Shown: positions 10,847-18,694, counted from the first letter of the stretch. The stretch is DNA of 42,953 nt from Candidatus Latescibacterota bacterium (GCA_030658975.1 JAUSBL010000052.1:1-42953); one strand, 5' to 3'. The notes: generated by a model not told the origin, from the letters alone. Numbers and translations are program-made.

Positions 10847-10936
10847 AACTCGGTCTTCGGAATCGCCAACCAGACCGCCCCCCAAGGAGCGGCACACCGG
10901 GCCCCCGGGCCCATCGATCAAGAGGCGGAGAGCAAA

Positions 10937-11296
10937 ATGAAGCAAGGACACCGCATTTTCCTCGTGACCGCGCTGATCGCCCTGGGCCTCCTCGCCTCCG
11001 GCGCGGCCCTCGCCCAGGAAAGCGTGACCTACACCTGGACCGCCCCGACCACCGGCTCCGCGGTGCACCACTACGTGGTGCAGCATGCCTCGAACGGCGG
11101 CACCTGGGTCACGGTCAGCGACAACCTGCAAGCAACGACGTACGTCCTGACGGCTGCCTACGACGTGGAGCACGCCATCCGCGTGGCGGGCGTGGACGCC
11201 GTCGGGCGCCAGGGTCCCTGGTCCCTGTCTTCGGAACCGTACACGCCCAGCCTGGGAGCTCCCGGTCAGCCGGGAAAACCCATCGCGGTCTTCTAG
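10937..11296 (+). CDS. Small secreted FN3-like protein, sigma-54 controlled
   Basis: A 119-residue exported protein. A clear signal peptide (MKQGHRIFLVTALIALGLLA, cleavage near ALAQ-ES) is followed by one fibronectin-III-like beta sandwich (about 26-105). This has alternating YTWTAP, HYVVQHAS, TTYVLTA, HAIRVAGVDA and GPWSLSSEP strands. No catalytic motif is visible. Free secreted FN3 domains usually bind proteins or carbohydrates, so an adhesin or binding role is only a guess. The unit is monocistronic, with a sigma-54 promoter upstream and an intrinsic terminator downstream, so expression should depend on an enhancer-binding activator. Confidence 0.8.
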   Translation: MKQGHRIFLVTALIALGLLASGAALAQESVTYTWTAPTTGSAVHHYVVQHASNGGTWVTVSDNLQATTYVLTAAYDVEHAIRVAGVDAVGRQGPWSLSSEPYTPSLGAPGQPGKPIAVF

Positions 11297-11327
11297 ACGT
11301 CGGATCGTCCGTCGCCTGAAGCCAGGA

Positions 11328-11358
11328 GCGCCGCCCCGAGGGCGGCGCTTCTTCATTT
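11328..11358 (+). terminator. Intrinsic terminator of the FN3-like gene
   Basis: A perfect 9-bp stem, GCGCCGCCC (11328-11336) with GGGCGGCGC (11340-11348), three-base loop, followed by TTCTTCATTT. It lies about 30 bases after the stop. Confidence 0.8.
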
Positions 11359-11396
11359 CCGCGACGGATGCGTCGCGGCCCCGATCCGGCGGAGTT

Positions 11397-12053
11397 CTAG
11401 TTGAACGACTGGGGAAGCGCGAGCCCCACCCGCACCGAGATCGTGTCCCAGTTGTAGCCGGTGTTCTGCGAGCTCCAGAACCGGTTCGTGGTGAACCGGT
11501 TCACCTCGTACTGGACCGTGATCTCGAGACGGTCCCGGCGCACGCCGACGCCGGCGGCCGCCGCCAGCGCGTTGCAGCTCTCGGCGAAGTACTGGCCCTC
11601 GCGGTCGTCCTCGCGCAGGCGATCGCGCACCACGGCGAGCCCGCCGGTCAGGAACAGGCTCGGCGCGCCGGGGCGCGCGGGCAGGCGGTACTGCGCGTCG
11701 ACGCCGTAGCGGTACATCGAGGTGGCCGTCTCGATCTCGCCGAGCACCGCGTCGTTGCCGGTGCGGGTCCGCGGCTTCACGTAGTGGAAAGAGGGGGCCA
11801 CGGCCCAGCCCGAGGCGTACTGCAGGCGCAAGCGGAAGCCGACCTGGTAGCCGAGGCCGGCGCCGAAGCCCAGCGGCTCCTCGTAATCGTCGCCGAGATC
11901 GCCCAGGGGAACCACCGCCCCCGCCTCGAGCAGCACCTCGGGGATCGGGCCGCCCGCCGCGGCCGCCGGCGTCGCCGTCACGAGCAGCGCGAGCAGCGCG
12001 AACAGCGCGAACAGGACCGGTCCCGCCGGGTTCCGGATCGTCGTGGCGTTCAT
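11397..12053 (-). CDS. Outer-membrane beta-barrel protein
   Basis: A 218-residue protein with a signal peptide (cleavage near TPAAAA-GG) followed by alternating amphipathic strands with aromatic girdles (YQVGFRLRLQYASGWAVAPSFHYV; ETATSMYRYGVDAQYRLP; DRLEITVQYEVNRF). This pattern fits an 8-strand OmpA/OmpX-like or OMP_b-brl barrel; it ends FN with upstream strand VRVGLALP. The start has GGAGG five bases upstream. It is the last gene of the envelope cluster, 28 bases after MscS. No ligand or substrate can be assigned. Confidence 0.8.
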   Translation of the reverse strand: MNATTIRNPAGPVLFALFALLALLVTATPAAAAGGPIPEVLLEAGAVVPLGDLGDDYEEPLGFGAGLGYQVGFRLRLQYASGWAVAPSFHYVKPRTRTGNDAVLGEIETATSMYRYGVDAQYRLPARPGAPSLFLTGGLAVVRDRLREDDREGQYFAESCNALAAAAGVGVRRDRLEITVQYEVNRFTTNRFWSSQNTGYNWDTISVRVGLALPQSFN

Positions 12054-12081
12054 GTCGTCCTCCAGGCCGGCGCGACGCGGG

Positions 12082-12945
12082 TCAGACCCCGCTGCCGTCG
12101 CGGCCGTCCTCGACCGCGCGTCCCGGCAGCGGAGCGCTCCCGAGGTGCACGGTGCGGTGCGGGAAGGGGATCTCGATGCCCTCGCGGTCGAAGGCCGCCT
12201 TGATCTCCATCTGGATCGAGGTGCGCAGCTCCAGGTAGTTGTCGCGCGCCGCCCACACCGAGTACTGGAACTGCTGGGCGGAATCGCCGAAGCCCCGCAC
12301 GAAGAACAACGGCTGCGGGTCGTCGAGGCAGAGCGGGTTGGCCGCGGCCACGGCGTCCAGCACCGCGCGCACGCGGGCGAGGTCCTCGCGGTACGCCACG
12401 CCCAGGCGCAGGTCGATGCGGCGGATCGGGAAGTACGTCAGGTTGGTGACCCGCGACTTGATGATCGTCTCGTTGGGTATCCGCACGTAGAGGTTGTCGA
12501 AGGTCCGCAGCTTGGTCGACAGCATGTCGATGGTCAGCACCTCGCCGGTCACGTCGTCGACGGTGATCACGTCGCCCACCACGAAGGGCCGCTCCACGAC
12601 CAGGAACAGGCCGCTGATCAGGTTCGACGCGGAGGTCTGCGAGGCGAACCCCAGCGCGACGGTCAGCACGCCGGCGGCGCCGAGCAGGAATCCCAGCTCG
12701 ATGCCCAGGCTGTTGAGCGCCCCGATGATCACCATCGAGACCAGCGCGAAGTTGATGGCGCGCCGCAGCAGCATCGCGCCCTGGGGACTCGTGCGCCGGC
12801 CGATGATGCTCTCGGCGGCCGCGCTCAGCAGGCGCGCGAGGCTCAGTCCGACCACCAGCACCACGATGGTCCGCAGCACGGCCGTCAGGCTCACGGCCGT
12901 GAACAGCTTCTCCAGGCCCAGGCTCCACTCCGCAGGCACGGTCAC
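12082..12945 (-). CDS. Small-conductance mechanosensitive channel (MscS family)
   Basis: A 287-residue channel. Transmembrane helices lie at about 22-45, 60-80 and 85-112; the third is the Gly/Ala-rich pore helix (GFLLGAAGVLTVALGFASQ). The beta domain follows (ERPFVVGDVITVDDVTGEV, IPNETIIKSRVTNLT) and then the alpha/beta vestibule. The length matches E. coli MscS. The start is probably GTG at 12945 or 12948; 12945 overlaps the DUF432 stop by four bases and is preceded by a G-rich site. It would release solutes on hypo-osmotic shock. Confidence 0.93.
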   Translation of the reverse strand: MTVPAEWSLGLEKLFTAVSLTAVLRTIVVLVVGLSLARLLSAAAESIIGRRTSPQGAMLLRRAINFALVSMVIIGALNSLGIELGFLLGAAGVLTVALGFASQTSASNLISGLFLVVERPFVVGDVITVDDVTGEVLTIDMLSTKLRTFDNLYVRIPNETIIKSRVTNLTYFPIRRIDLRLGVAYREDLARVRAVLDAVAAANPLCLDDPQPLFFVRGFGDSAQQFQYSVWAARDNYLELRTSIQMEIKAAFDREGIEIPFPHRTVHLGSAPLPGRAVEDGRDGSGV

Positions 12946-13769
12946 CACCCCCCGCCGAAGACGCCGCCGAAGACCCGGCCCAGGCCGCCGCGGGCCAGCG
13001 CCGCCCGGGGCCCGCCGACGATGAGGGGCGACGCGGCCTGGGGCGGCGCGCCGCGGTCGAGGCGGATCGCCGCCTCCTCGCCGTCCTCGCGCCGCTCGAT
13101 CGTGACCGCCTCGGTCCACAGCCGTCCCTGCGCGTCGGCGAACAGGGACATGTTCGGCGCCGGCAGCTCGAGCTTCTCCAGGGCGAGCTGCGTCGAGGCC
13201 CGGTTCTGGATGTGCACGACCGAGATCGCGCGGTGCGGCCGGATCACCAGGTTGGCCAGGTCCATGCGCGCGCCGATCTTCTCCGAGTAGCAGAGGTCGC
13301 CGGCGCGGGTGTTGGCGCCGAACCAGGTGTCGTTGGGCCTCACGATGGGGAACTCGAGCAGGCTGACCTCGGGCGGGCCCACCAGGAACCTGGCCCAGAC
13401 CGGCTGGCCCACGAACAGGGTGAGCTCCTCGCCGGGGGTCAGGGCGAACGGCGTGCGGGCGTCCACCACCAGGGGCCGGTCGGCCAGCGCCGGGTGGATC
13501 CGCAGGGTCGCGGGGGATTCACGGAAACCGAAACGCCGCAGTTCGGCCGCGGGATCGGGCGTCGCGGCCTCCGGCAGCAGGCGCGGCATCACGTCGCCGG
13601 CGGGCGCGTCGGGGCCGTCCCGCCGCGCCACCAGCGTCGCGATCTGCCACTCGCAGGGCGCGCGCCGGATCCAGGTCCGGCGCGAGGCGATCGTCCACAC
13701 CAGGCCGCCGCCGGCCGGCACGTCGTACGTGCCCCACCAGCCCCGACGGCCGTCCGTCTCCCCGCTCAC
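12942..13769 (-). CDS. DUF432-like protein
   Basis: A 275-residue soluble protein without signal peptide or membrane span. It opens RRGWWGTYDVPAGGGLVW and contains LTLFVGQPVWARFLVG, NTWFGANT-like (NDTWFGANTRAGDLCYSE) and HIQNRAS segments. This looks like DUF432, a family of unknown function that I recall next to mscS genes in several bacteria; the overlap with mscS here (GTGA, 12942-12945) supports that. It ends in a Gly-rich tail (GRVFGGVFGGGW). The GTG start at 13769 has AAAGGA five bases upstream. A cytosolic partner or regulator of the channel is plausible but inferred from context only. Confidence 0.65.
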   Translation of the reverse strand: MSGETDGRRGWWGTYDVPAGGGLVWTIASRRTWIRRAPCEWQIATLVARRDGPDAPAGDVMPRLLPEAATPDPAAELRRFGFRESPATLRIHPALADRPLVVDARTPFALTPGEELTLFVGQPVWARFLVGPPEVSLLEFPIVRPNDTWFGANTRAGDLCYSEKIGARMDLANLVIRPHRAISVVHIQNRASTQLALEKLELPAPNMSLFADAQGRLWTEAVTIERREDGEEAAIRLDRGAPPQAASPLIVGGPRAALARGGLGRVFGGVFGGGW

Positions 13770-13784
13770 ACTCGTCCTTTCGGC

Positions 13785-14393
13785 TCAGTCGGCGTACTTC
13801 ACGCTGCAGCCGTACGGCTTGGTCTCCGTCACGTCCGGCTTGCCGCCGGCGAGCACGGCCGCCAGGGCCACGGCCACATGATTGGTCTTGCCGAGATCCT
13901 GCGGGCTCGCGTCGTCGTCGATGGCGCCCGCGTAGGCGACCAGGCCGTCGCGGCCGATCACGAACATCGTCGGCGTGTTGCGGGCCTCGTACGCCTTGCC
14001 GGTCGCGCCGGTCGGATCCAGCAGCACCGGGAAGGTCATGCCGAACTCCTCGAACGCCTTCGTGTTGCGTTCGACGCCGTGGCCGGACTTGCCGGCCGCG
14101 GACGAGTTGATGGCCAGCCAGACGACGCCCTGCTCCTTCACCGACGCGTAGGTCGTGTCCATGGTCTTATGCAGCTTGTGGTGCTTGACGATGAACGGGC
14201 AGTCGGGATTGAACCACTCGAGCACGACGATCTTGCCGTCCGCCAGGTACTTCTGCAGCGAGTGGCGCTGGCCCGCCGTGTCGACCAGGTCGAAGTCGGG
14301 AGCCTTGGCGCCCGGGGCCAGCGCGGCCAGGGCAGGGACGGTCAGCAGCAGCGCCAGGGCGCCGCTCAGGGTCAGGATCATAGCACGGCGCAT
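13785..14393 (-). CDS. Secreted redoxin (AhpC/TSA, thioredoxin-like), single-Cys active site
   Basis: A 202-residue periplasmic thioredoxin-fold protein. A signal peptide (about 1-24) is followed by the redoxin core APDFDLVDTAGQ, VVLEWFNPDCPFIVKHH and NTPTMFVIGRDG. The active site has only C65 (P-D-C-P); the partner CxxC Cys is absent, and the other Cys is C196 in the C-terminal YGCSVKY, a motif I recognise from related redoxins. C65 could be a peroxidatic or thiol-exchange residue with C196 as resolving Cys. Its ATG overlaps the stop of the DsbD-alpha-like gene by one base (TGATG), suggesting that protein as reductant or partner. Confidence 0.85.
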   Translation of the reverse strand: MRRAMILTLSGALALLLTVPALAALAPGAKAPDFDLVDTAGQRHSLQKYLADGKIVVLEWFNPDCPFIVKHHKLHKTMDTTYASVKEQGVVWLAINSSAAGKSGHGVERNTKAFEEFGMTFPVLLDPTGATGKAYEARNTPTMFVIGRDGLVAYAGAIDDDASPQDLGKTNHVAVALAAVLAGGKPDVTETKPYGCSVKYAD

Positions 14394-15250
14394 CAGGAAC
14401 CTACCTTCGGGTGGTCGGCGGCCGGGGCCGCCGGAATGTTCAATTCGTAGCTGCGGGCGACGCCGTCGCCGCCGCGGACGTACAGGATACCTCGGACCGG
14501 TCCGACGTGCCCGTCGCGCTCCCTCATCCGCAAACGCAGCGCCCCGCCGTCGGCGGCGGCGTCCGACAACGGCGCCAGCAGGGGCCCGCCGGAGTCCAGC
14601 GGGTAGAATTCGAGGCGCCCGGCGCCGGGGACCGCCACCGTCAGGTCGTTCCCCTCCCAGGCCGAGGTCGCCAGGCCTTGCGGCAGCGGCTGCGGCAGGT
14701 TCTGGAAGATCCTGGTGATCCCATCCGCCGCCGGCGTGGGGCCGGCGTGGCGTTCCACGGGCAGGGTCAGGACCAGTACCGCGCTGCCCGGCGCGCAGTT
14801 CCCGGAACAGGCGAGCCAGTCCAGCCGCGCGCGGATCTCGGCGACGCCGCCCAGCGGCGCGTCGGCCGCCACCCGCACGGTCTGCAGCAGCACGACCTCG
14901 CCGAAGTAGACGTGGTCGAGGATGTCTCCGGGCGAGACGTGGCGCGAGGGCGCGGGCCAGCGCAGCGGGCCGGCCTCCCAGCCCGTGGGCAGGGTCAGCG
15001 CGACGCTCGGCGGCACGCCCGTGTCGCTGACGCCGTGCCAGTACAGGTGCCAGCCCTCGTCGATCCGGAAGCGCCAGCCCAGGGTCAGGATGCGACCGGG
15101 TACGGCGGCCTTTTCCGCGGTCAGCAGTTCCACTTCGACGGCGCCGTCGCGGGCGCGTGGGGCGGGTCCCGCCTCGCGGGCGCAGCCGGGCGCCAGCACG
15201 GTGAGCGCGGCGAGCAGGAGCGGCGCGGACGAGCGGGATCGGATCGGCAT
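14393..15250 (-). CDS. DsbD N-terminal-domain-like lipoprotein, no transmembrane domain
   Basis: A 285-residue exported protein with a probable lipobox Cys23 (LAPGC). The core matches DsbD-alpha/ScsB N-domains: DEGWHLYWHGVSDTGVPP, LPTGWEAG, RWPAP and the Cys pair C148/C152 (ACSGNC). Full DsbD also has an eight-helix domain and a C-terminal thioredoxin; both are missing, and the gene ends cleanly rather than by frameshift. It would act in the periplasm as a thiol-disulfide shuttle or binding domain. The redoxin gene follows with a one-base overlap. The source of electrons across the membrane is not encoded here. Confidence 0.83.
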   Translation of the reverse strand: MPIRSRSSAPLLLAALTVLAPGCAREAGPAPRARDGAVEVELLTAEKAAVPGRILTLGWRFRIDEGWHLYWHGVSDTGVPPSVALTLPTGWEAGPLRWPAPSRHVSPGDILDHVYFGEVVLLQTVRVAADAPLGGVAEIRARLDWLACSGNCAPGSAVLVLTLPVERHAGPTPAADGITRIFQNLPQPLPQGLATSAWEGNDLTVAVPGAGRLEFYPLDSGGPLLAPLSDAAADGGALRLRMRERDGHVGPVRGILYVRGGDGVARSYELNIPAAPAADHPKVGS

Positions 15251-15284
15251 CGCATCTCCCGGCTGGTGTGCGCCTGGGCGCGTT

Positions 15285-15983
15285 CTACTCGGAGCGGATC
15301 AGCAGCGGCATCTGCGGCGTGAGCGTGAGGCCCAGCCGGCGGGCATCCTCGGGATCCATCTTCATCACGATGTGCAGGGTGCGCGACTTGCCGGTCAACC
15401 GGGCGAAGCCGCGGCCGACGCCCTCGCCCAGGGATTTCCAGGATTTCTTCAACAACCCGGAGAAGCCGCTGGCTTCCGCTTCGCCGCGCACCAGAATGTC
15501 CAGACCGGGATCGAAGTGCAGGACGTAGACCGTGGGCACGCCGGCCAGCGCGCGGTTGCGCTCGTCCAGCAGATCGTCGGGGGTCCTCTTCACCGAAGCG
15601 CCGGTGTCGGGCTGGGCGGGCGCCGCCGGGCCGGTGGTCCGCGTGTCGACAACGGGCTTCTCGGGCGGGCGGATCACGGGACGCTCGAACTCGGGCAGGC
15701 CCGAGTGGAGCTTGAAGACCGCGGCGGGCCAGATCTCGGCCTGCCCGGAGGGCAGCCCGACCCGCATCACGGCGGGGAACCGCCGCACCACGACGTTCTG
15801 GATCATGAGCTGCACCTCGCCGGCCGCGGGATCGATCACCAGGTAGAGCTGCTTGCTCTGCGCGAGCTCGATCTCGGCGAGCAGGGCTTCCCGGCGGACC
15901 GCGGGCTCGGACGCGCCGGCGGTCACGGGCAGGGCCAGCAGCGCGAGCAGCAGGGCGGGGCGGATGTGCATGGCGGCTCTCAT
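15285..15983 (-). CDS. YkuD-like secreted protein lacking the catalytic motif
   Basis: A 232-residue exported protein with a signal peptide (cleavage near AGA-SEP). Residues about 30-75 (SKQLYLVIDPAAGEVQLM, VVRRFPAVMRVG) resemble the first strands of an L,D-transpeptidase, where the enzyme reads 'lyLvlD...'. A Pro/Thr-rich linker follows, then a C-terminal region (GKSRTLHIVMKMDPEDARRL). There is no HGC motif and no Cys in the mature protein, so it cannot be a YkuD enzyme. Its start overlaps the stop of the active L,D-transpeptidase gene (TGATG). A scaffold or regulator for that enzyme is my inference. Confidence 0.65.
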   Translation of the reverse strand: MRAAMHIRPALLLALLALPVTAGASEPAVRREALLAEIELAQSKQLYLVIDPAAGEVQLMIQNVVVRRFPAVMRVGLPSGQAEIWPAAVFKLHSGLPEFERPVIRPPEKPVVDTRTTGPAAPAQPDTGASVKRTPDDLLDERNRALAGVPTVYVLHFDPGLDILVRGEAEASGFSGLLKKSWKSLGEGVGRGFARLTGKSRTLHIVMKMDPEDARRLGLTLTPQMPLLIRSE

Positions 15984-16834
15984 CAGTACAGGAACACCAG
16001 CGTGCCCACGGGCGCGGTGCGGTAGGTGAATTCCAGGTCGGCGTCGCCCAGCCGGATGCAGCCGTGGGTCACGTTGCGCCCCAGGTAGCGCTGGTAGAGC
16101 GTGCCGTGGATCATGTACCCGTCCCCGAGGTAGAGGGCGTAGTCGCCCAGCGAGGCCTTGTCGATGCGGTCGGACCAGTTGCGCGGGAGGTCCTCGCCCT
16201 CCTCGATGAACGCCCAGTCCGGCATCGTCCACACCGGATCCTTGCGCTTCTCGAGCACCTTGCGCACGCCGCGCGGCGTATCGAAAACCCAGCGCTTGCC
16301 GGACTTGGGATCCTCCAACACCACGCCCGTCCCGGCCGAGCAGATCGCGTCGCGCAGGGTCTCGTTCCCGCGCATGACGCGCAGCTTGTTCTCGACCGTG
16401 TCCACGGTGATGTAGACGCCCTTGGGCGCGATGCCCGCCAGCTTCTTCTCGAGCTGGTCGAGATCCCGCTGCGCGACGGCCTTCGCGGGCTTCTCCCGCA
16501 GCGGCGCCGCGGCGAGCGCGCCGACGGGCAGGTCCCGGTAGCTCCCGTAAGCGACGAGCGCGGCCGCGATCAGGGCCGCCAGCGCCAGGGGCGCCACGAG
16601 CGCGACCACGAGCCGCCGGGGCGGGCGCCGCCGGGGCCGGGCGCGCCGCTCGCCACGCGCAGGCGCGGCGCCCTGGGCGCTCTGGACGCTCTGGACGCTC
16701 TGGACGTTCGGGGCGTCCGCGGCGCGATCAGCGCCCACAGCCGGTGCGGCGCGGCCCGTTCGGGGCACGGCCATGGCCCCGCCCCGGGCGGGCTTCGCCG
16801 TTGACTTGCCCCTGTTGCCGAAGAGTGCGCTCAT
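15983..16834 (-). CDS. L,D-transpeptidase (YkuD), membrane-anchored
   Basis: A 283-residue enzyme. A basic, low-complexity cytoplasmic N-terminus (about 1-72) includes a VQS-repeat. One transmembrane helix (about 75-97) precedes a periplasmic YkuD domain (about 135-283) with the catalytic signature IHGT...VTHGCIRL (Cys in THGC) and terminal VGTLVFLY. Such enzymes form 3-3 peptidoglycan crosslinks or attach lipoproteins to the wall. The start at 16834 has AAGG upstream. It overlaps the next gene by one base and follows another L,D-transpeptidase gene by 40 bases. Confidence 0.9.
   Translation of the reverse strand: MSALFGNRGKSTAKPARGGAMAVPRTGRAAPAVGADRAADAPNVQSVQSVQSAQGAAPARGERRARPRRRPPRRLVVALVAPLALAALIAAALVAYGSYRDLPVGALAAAPLREKPAKAVAQRDLDQLEKKLAGIAPKGVYITVDTVENKLRVMRGNETLRDAICSAGTGVVLEDPKSGKRWVFDTPRGVRKVLEKRKDPVWTMPDWAFIEEGEDLPRNWSDRIDKASLGDYALYLGDGYMIHGTLYQRYLGRNVTHGCIRLGDADLEFTYRTAPVGTLVFLY
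16679..16705. repeat. Three 9-bp tandem copies in the L,D-transpeptidase gene
   Basis: Three identical copies of GCTCTGGAC (plus strand) encode VQS repeats in the disordered cytoplasmic tail of the L,D-transpeptidase. The unit keeps the frame. Confidence 0.85.
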
Positions 16835-16874
16835 CGCGCCTTCACCCCTGCGTCTCGTAGTTCCAGTCGCCGTT

Positions 16875-17987
16875 TCAGTCGCCCGGCAACCGGGCCGAGC
16901 CGACGATGGTCACCGGCGTGCCCACGCTGGCCATCCGGAAGAGCGTCTCCATGTCGTTGTCCCGCAAGGCGATGCAGCCATCGGTCCAGTCGATGTCCCG
17001 GCCCCCGTTGCCGTGGATCTCGATCAGGCTGCCCGGGCCGCGCCCGTGAGGCACCTGCCCGTTGCGCTTCGCCGAAGCGAAGCGCGCATGGTCCTCGGCG
17101 TTGGGGTAGTTGATCAGCAGGGCCCGGTAGTAGCGGCTGCCCGCGTTCTTCTTCGTCACATGATAGCGACCTTCGGGCGTGGCGCCGTCCCCCGAGTGGA
17201 CCTTGTCCAGCAGCCCCTTGCGCCCGAAATCGGCGGGGTACTCGGAGGTCTTGCGGCCGTTCTTCACCACGACGCAGCGGCGGTTCAGCTTGTCGACGAT
17301 GATCGCCATGCCGCCGCCGCGCGTGCCCGCGACGGTCTCGTCGACGAGCCGCTTCCACAGGGCGCGCAGCTGGGGATCGTGCAGGCGGGCGAAGTGCGAG
17401 CCGACGAGTTCCTCGGCGCGGCCGACGGCGGACTCCGCCATGGTGAGGGCGCCGGGGAGCGAATCGAGCTTCTCGAGACGCTGCAGCTCGCGCACCTGAT
17501 CGAGCGCCATCTCCGCGTTGTGGTAGGAGCGCTGCAATTTCCGTTCGCCGGGCACCGACGCCACATTGCCCCGCATGGCGGCCAGCCGCGAGGACAGCTC
17601 GCGGTAGCGCAGGCGGCTTTCCTCCAGGCCGGTGACGTGCCGCTCGCGTGCGAACTGCTCGGCGTCGCGCGCGGCCTCGAGCAGGGACTGCACCTCGGCC
17701 TCCAGCTCGCGATTGCGGCTGTAGCGCACGAACTTCGCGCGCTCCTGGGCGAAGTGCCTCTCCATGAGCCAGCTGATCTTCTCGGCCCGGGCCAGCTCGG
17801 CGGCGGCCAGGGGCGGCGCGGCCTTGGCGGCGCGCAGGGCGGCGCGGGCGGTGGCGACCTGGGTCGTGGGCAGGGGGGGCGGCCAGATCATGTGGTAGGC
17901 GGTCACCACGACGGCGGCGAGCGCGATGAGGCCCAGGATCCTGAAGAACCAGCGCACCACGGGTCGACGACGCTTCTTGGCCATCAT
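16875..17987 (-). CDS. L,D-transpeptidase (YkuD) with coiled-coil stalk
   Basis: A 370-residue inner-membrane-anchored enzyme. A basic N-tail and one helix (about 14-32) are followed by a long helical stalk (about 40-215, rich in Ala/Glu/Arg), then a YkuD domain (about 225-370). The signature is IEIHGNGG...WTDGCIAL; the catalytic Cys lies in TDGC rather than the usual SHGC. The stalk could span part of the periplasm to place the catalytic head at the peptidoglycan. First gene of the envelope cluster running down to the beta-barrel at 11397. Start: tandem ATGs at 17987/17984, with only a weak ribosome site. Confidence 0.9.
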   Translation of the reverse strand: MMAKKRRRPVVRWFFRILGLIALAAVVVTAYHMIWPPPLPTTQVATARAALRAAKAAPPLAAAELARAEKISWLMERHFAQERAKFVRYSRNRELEAEVQSLLEAARDAEQFARERHVTGLEESRLRYRELSSRLAAMRGNVASVPGERKLQRSYHNAEMALDQVRELQRLEKLDSLPGALTMAESAVGRAEELVGSHFARLHDPQLRALWKRLVDETVAGTRGGGMAIIVDKLNRRCVVVKNGRKTSEYPADFGRKGLLDKVHSGDGATPEGRYHVTKKNAGSRYYRALLINYPNAEDHARFASAKRNGQVPHGRGPGSLIEIHGNGGRDIDWTDGCIALRDNDMETLFRMASVGTPVTIVGSARLPGD

Positions 17988-18043
17988 GATGTCTTGAGGT
18001 CCTAATGGGGGAGAAGGTTCCGTCCCGCCCCCGCCGGCAGGGT

Positions 18044-18076
18044 AAAGCGCCGCCGGTGGCGAACCACCGGCGGCGC
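18044..18076 (-). terminator. Intrinsic terminator with TTCG tetraloop after the helical lipoprotein gene
   Basis: On the minus strand a perfect 13-bp stem (18064-18076 with 18047-18059) closes a TTCG loop, followed by TTTACC. It begins 16 bases past the lipoprotein stop. The U-tract is short but the stem is very stable. Confidence 0.8.
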
Positions 18077-18091
18077 TTGCGTGCAGGCTGC

Positions 18092-18694
18092 TTAGCGCTT
18101 CGCCTTGTCCATGGCGTTCTGGATGTCGGCCTGGATCTCGGCGGCCTTCTGGGTCACAACGTCGGCCTTCGCCTTGGCGTTGATGTAGTCCTCAGCGGCG
18201 ACGCCGGCAACGGCCTCGTCCAGGGCGCCCTGCAGGACAACCAGCTCCTGCTGCATGGCCTCGAGCTCCGCCTTGGTGTTCTTGCCGCGGGGGGCCTTGG
18301 CCAGGAACTCGTTCGTGGCGGCCAGGGCGGCGGTCGCAGCCTCGACGGCGGCGTTGGCAGCGACGCGAGCGCGCTCCTTGCCGGCGACGGCGGCCTGGTT
18401 GGCCTGCTCGAACTGCTGGGTGGCGAGGGTCAGCATCTCGGTCGACTTCTTGTACGAGCGCATGAGGGCGAACTTGCCGTTCTGCGTCTCGATCTCGGCG
18501 TCGGCCTGGGCCTTGGTCTCCATGGCCTGGTTCAGGGCGTCACGCGCGTAGGTCTCCGCGCCGGCGGCCTTGGCACCGTCCATGGCCGTCTGCATGGCCG
18601 TGACCGTCTCCACGGGCAGCTTCGAGCAGCCGGCGAGACCCAGCACGAGCCCGAGCATCAGAACCGCAACGACGTGAAGCTTCGAAATACGCAT
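18092..18694 (-). CDS. Helical lipoprotein (DUF4398-like)
   Basis: A 200-residue lipoprotein (lipobox LAGC, Cys near 22) that is almost wholly alpha-helical after processing: long Ala/Glu/Lys/Gln-rich heptad-like stretches (ETYARDALNQAMETKAQAD; ANAAVEAATAALAATNEF). It resembles DUF4398-type periplasmic lipoproteins and, more loosely, Lpp-like structural proteins. Codon use (GCC/GCG Ala, few rare codons) and a strong isolated terminator suggest high expression, though that is inference. The ATG at 18694 (MRISKLH) has GGAGGA at a suitable distance; the ATG six bases earlier abuts the ribosome site. The gene stands alone. Confidence 0.75.
   Translation of the reverse strand: MRISKLHVVAVLMLGLVLGLAGCSKLPVETVTAMQTAMDGAKAAGAETYARDALNQAMETKAQADAEIETQNGKFALMRSYKKSTEMLTLATQQFEQANQAAVAGKERARVAANAAVEAATAALAATNEFLAKAPRGKNTKAELEAMQQELVVLQGALDEAVAGVAAEDYINAKAKADVVTQKAAEIQADIQNAMDKAKR

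Larger units (their letters stand above)
10527..10936. other. 410-base intergenic region with sigma-54 regulatory elements
   Basis: This gap lies between the divergent HD-domain gene and the FN3-like gene. I see no credible coding sequence. It holds a 16-bp perfect palindrome (10709-10724) and a sigma-54 promoter (10831-10846) directed at the plus-strand gene. An isolated AT-rich patch near 10645-10655 has no convincing sigma-70 promoter for the minus gene. Confidence 0.7.

Noticed and set aside
16679-16705. Short tandem repeats as a CRISPR or phase-variable tract
   Set aside because: Units of 9 bp without spacers; a change in copy number would not shift the frame.
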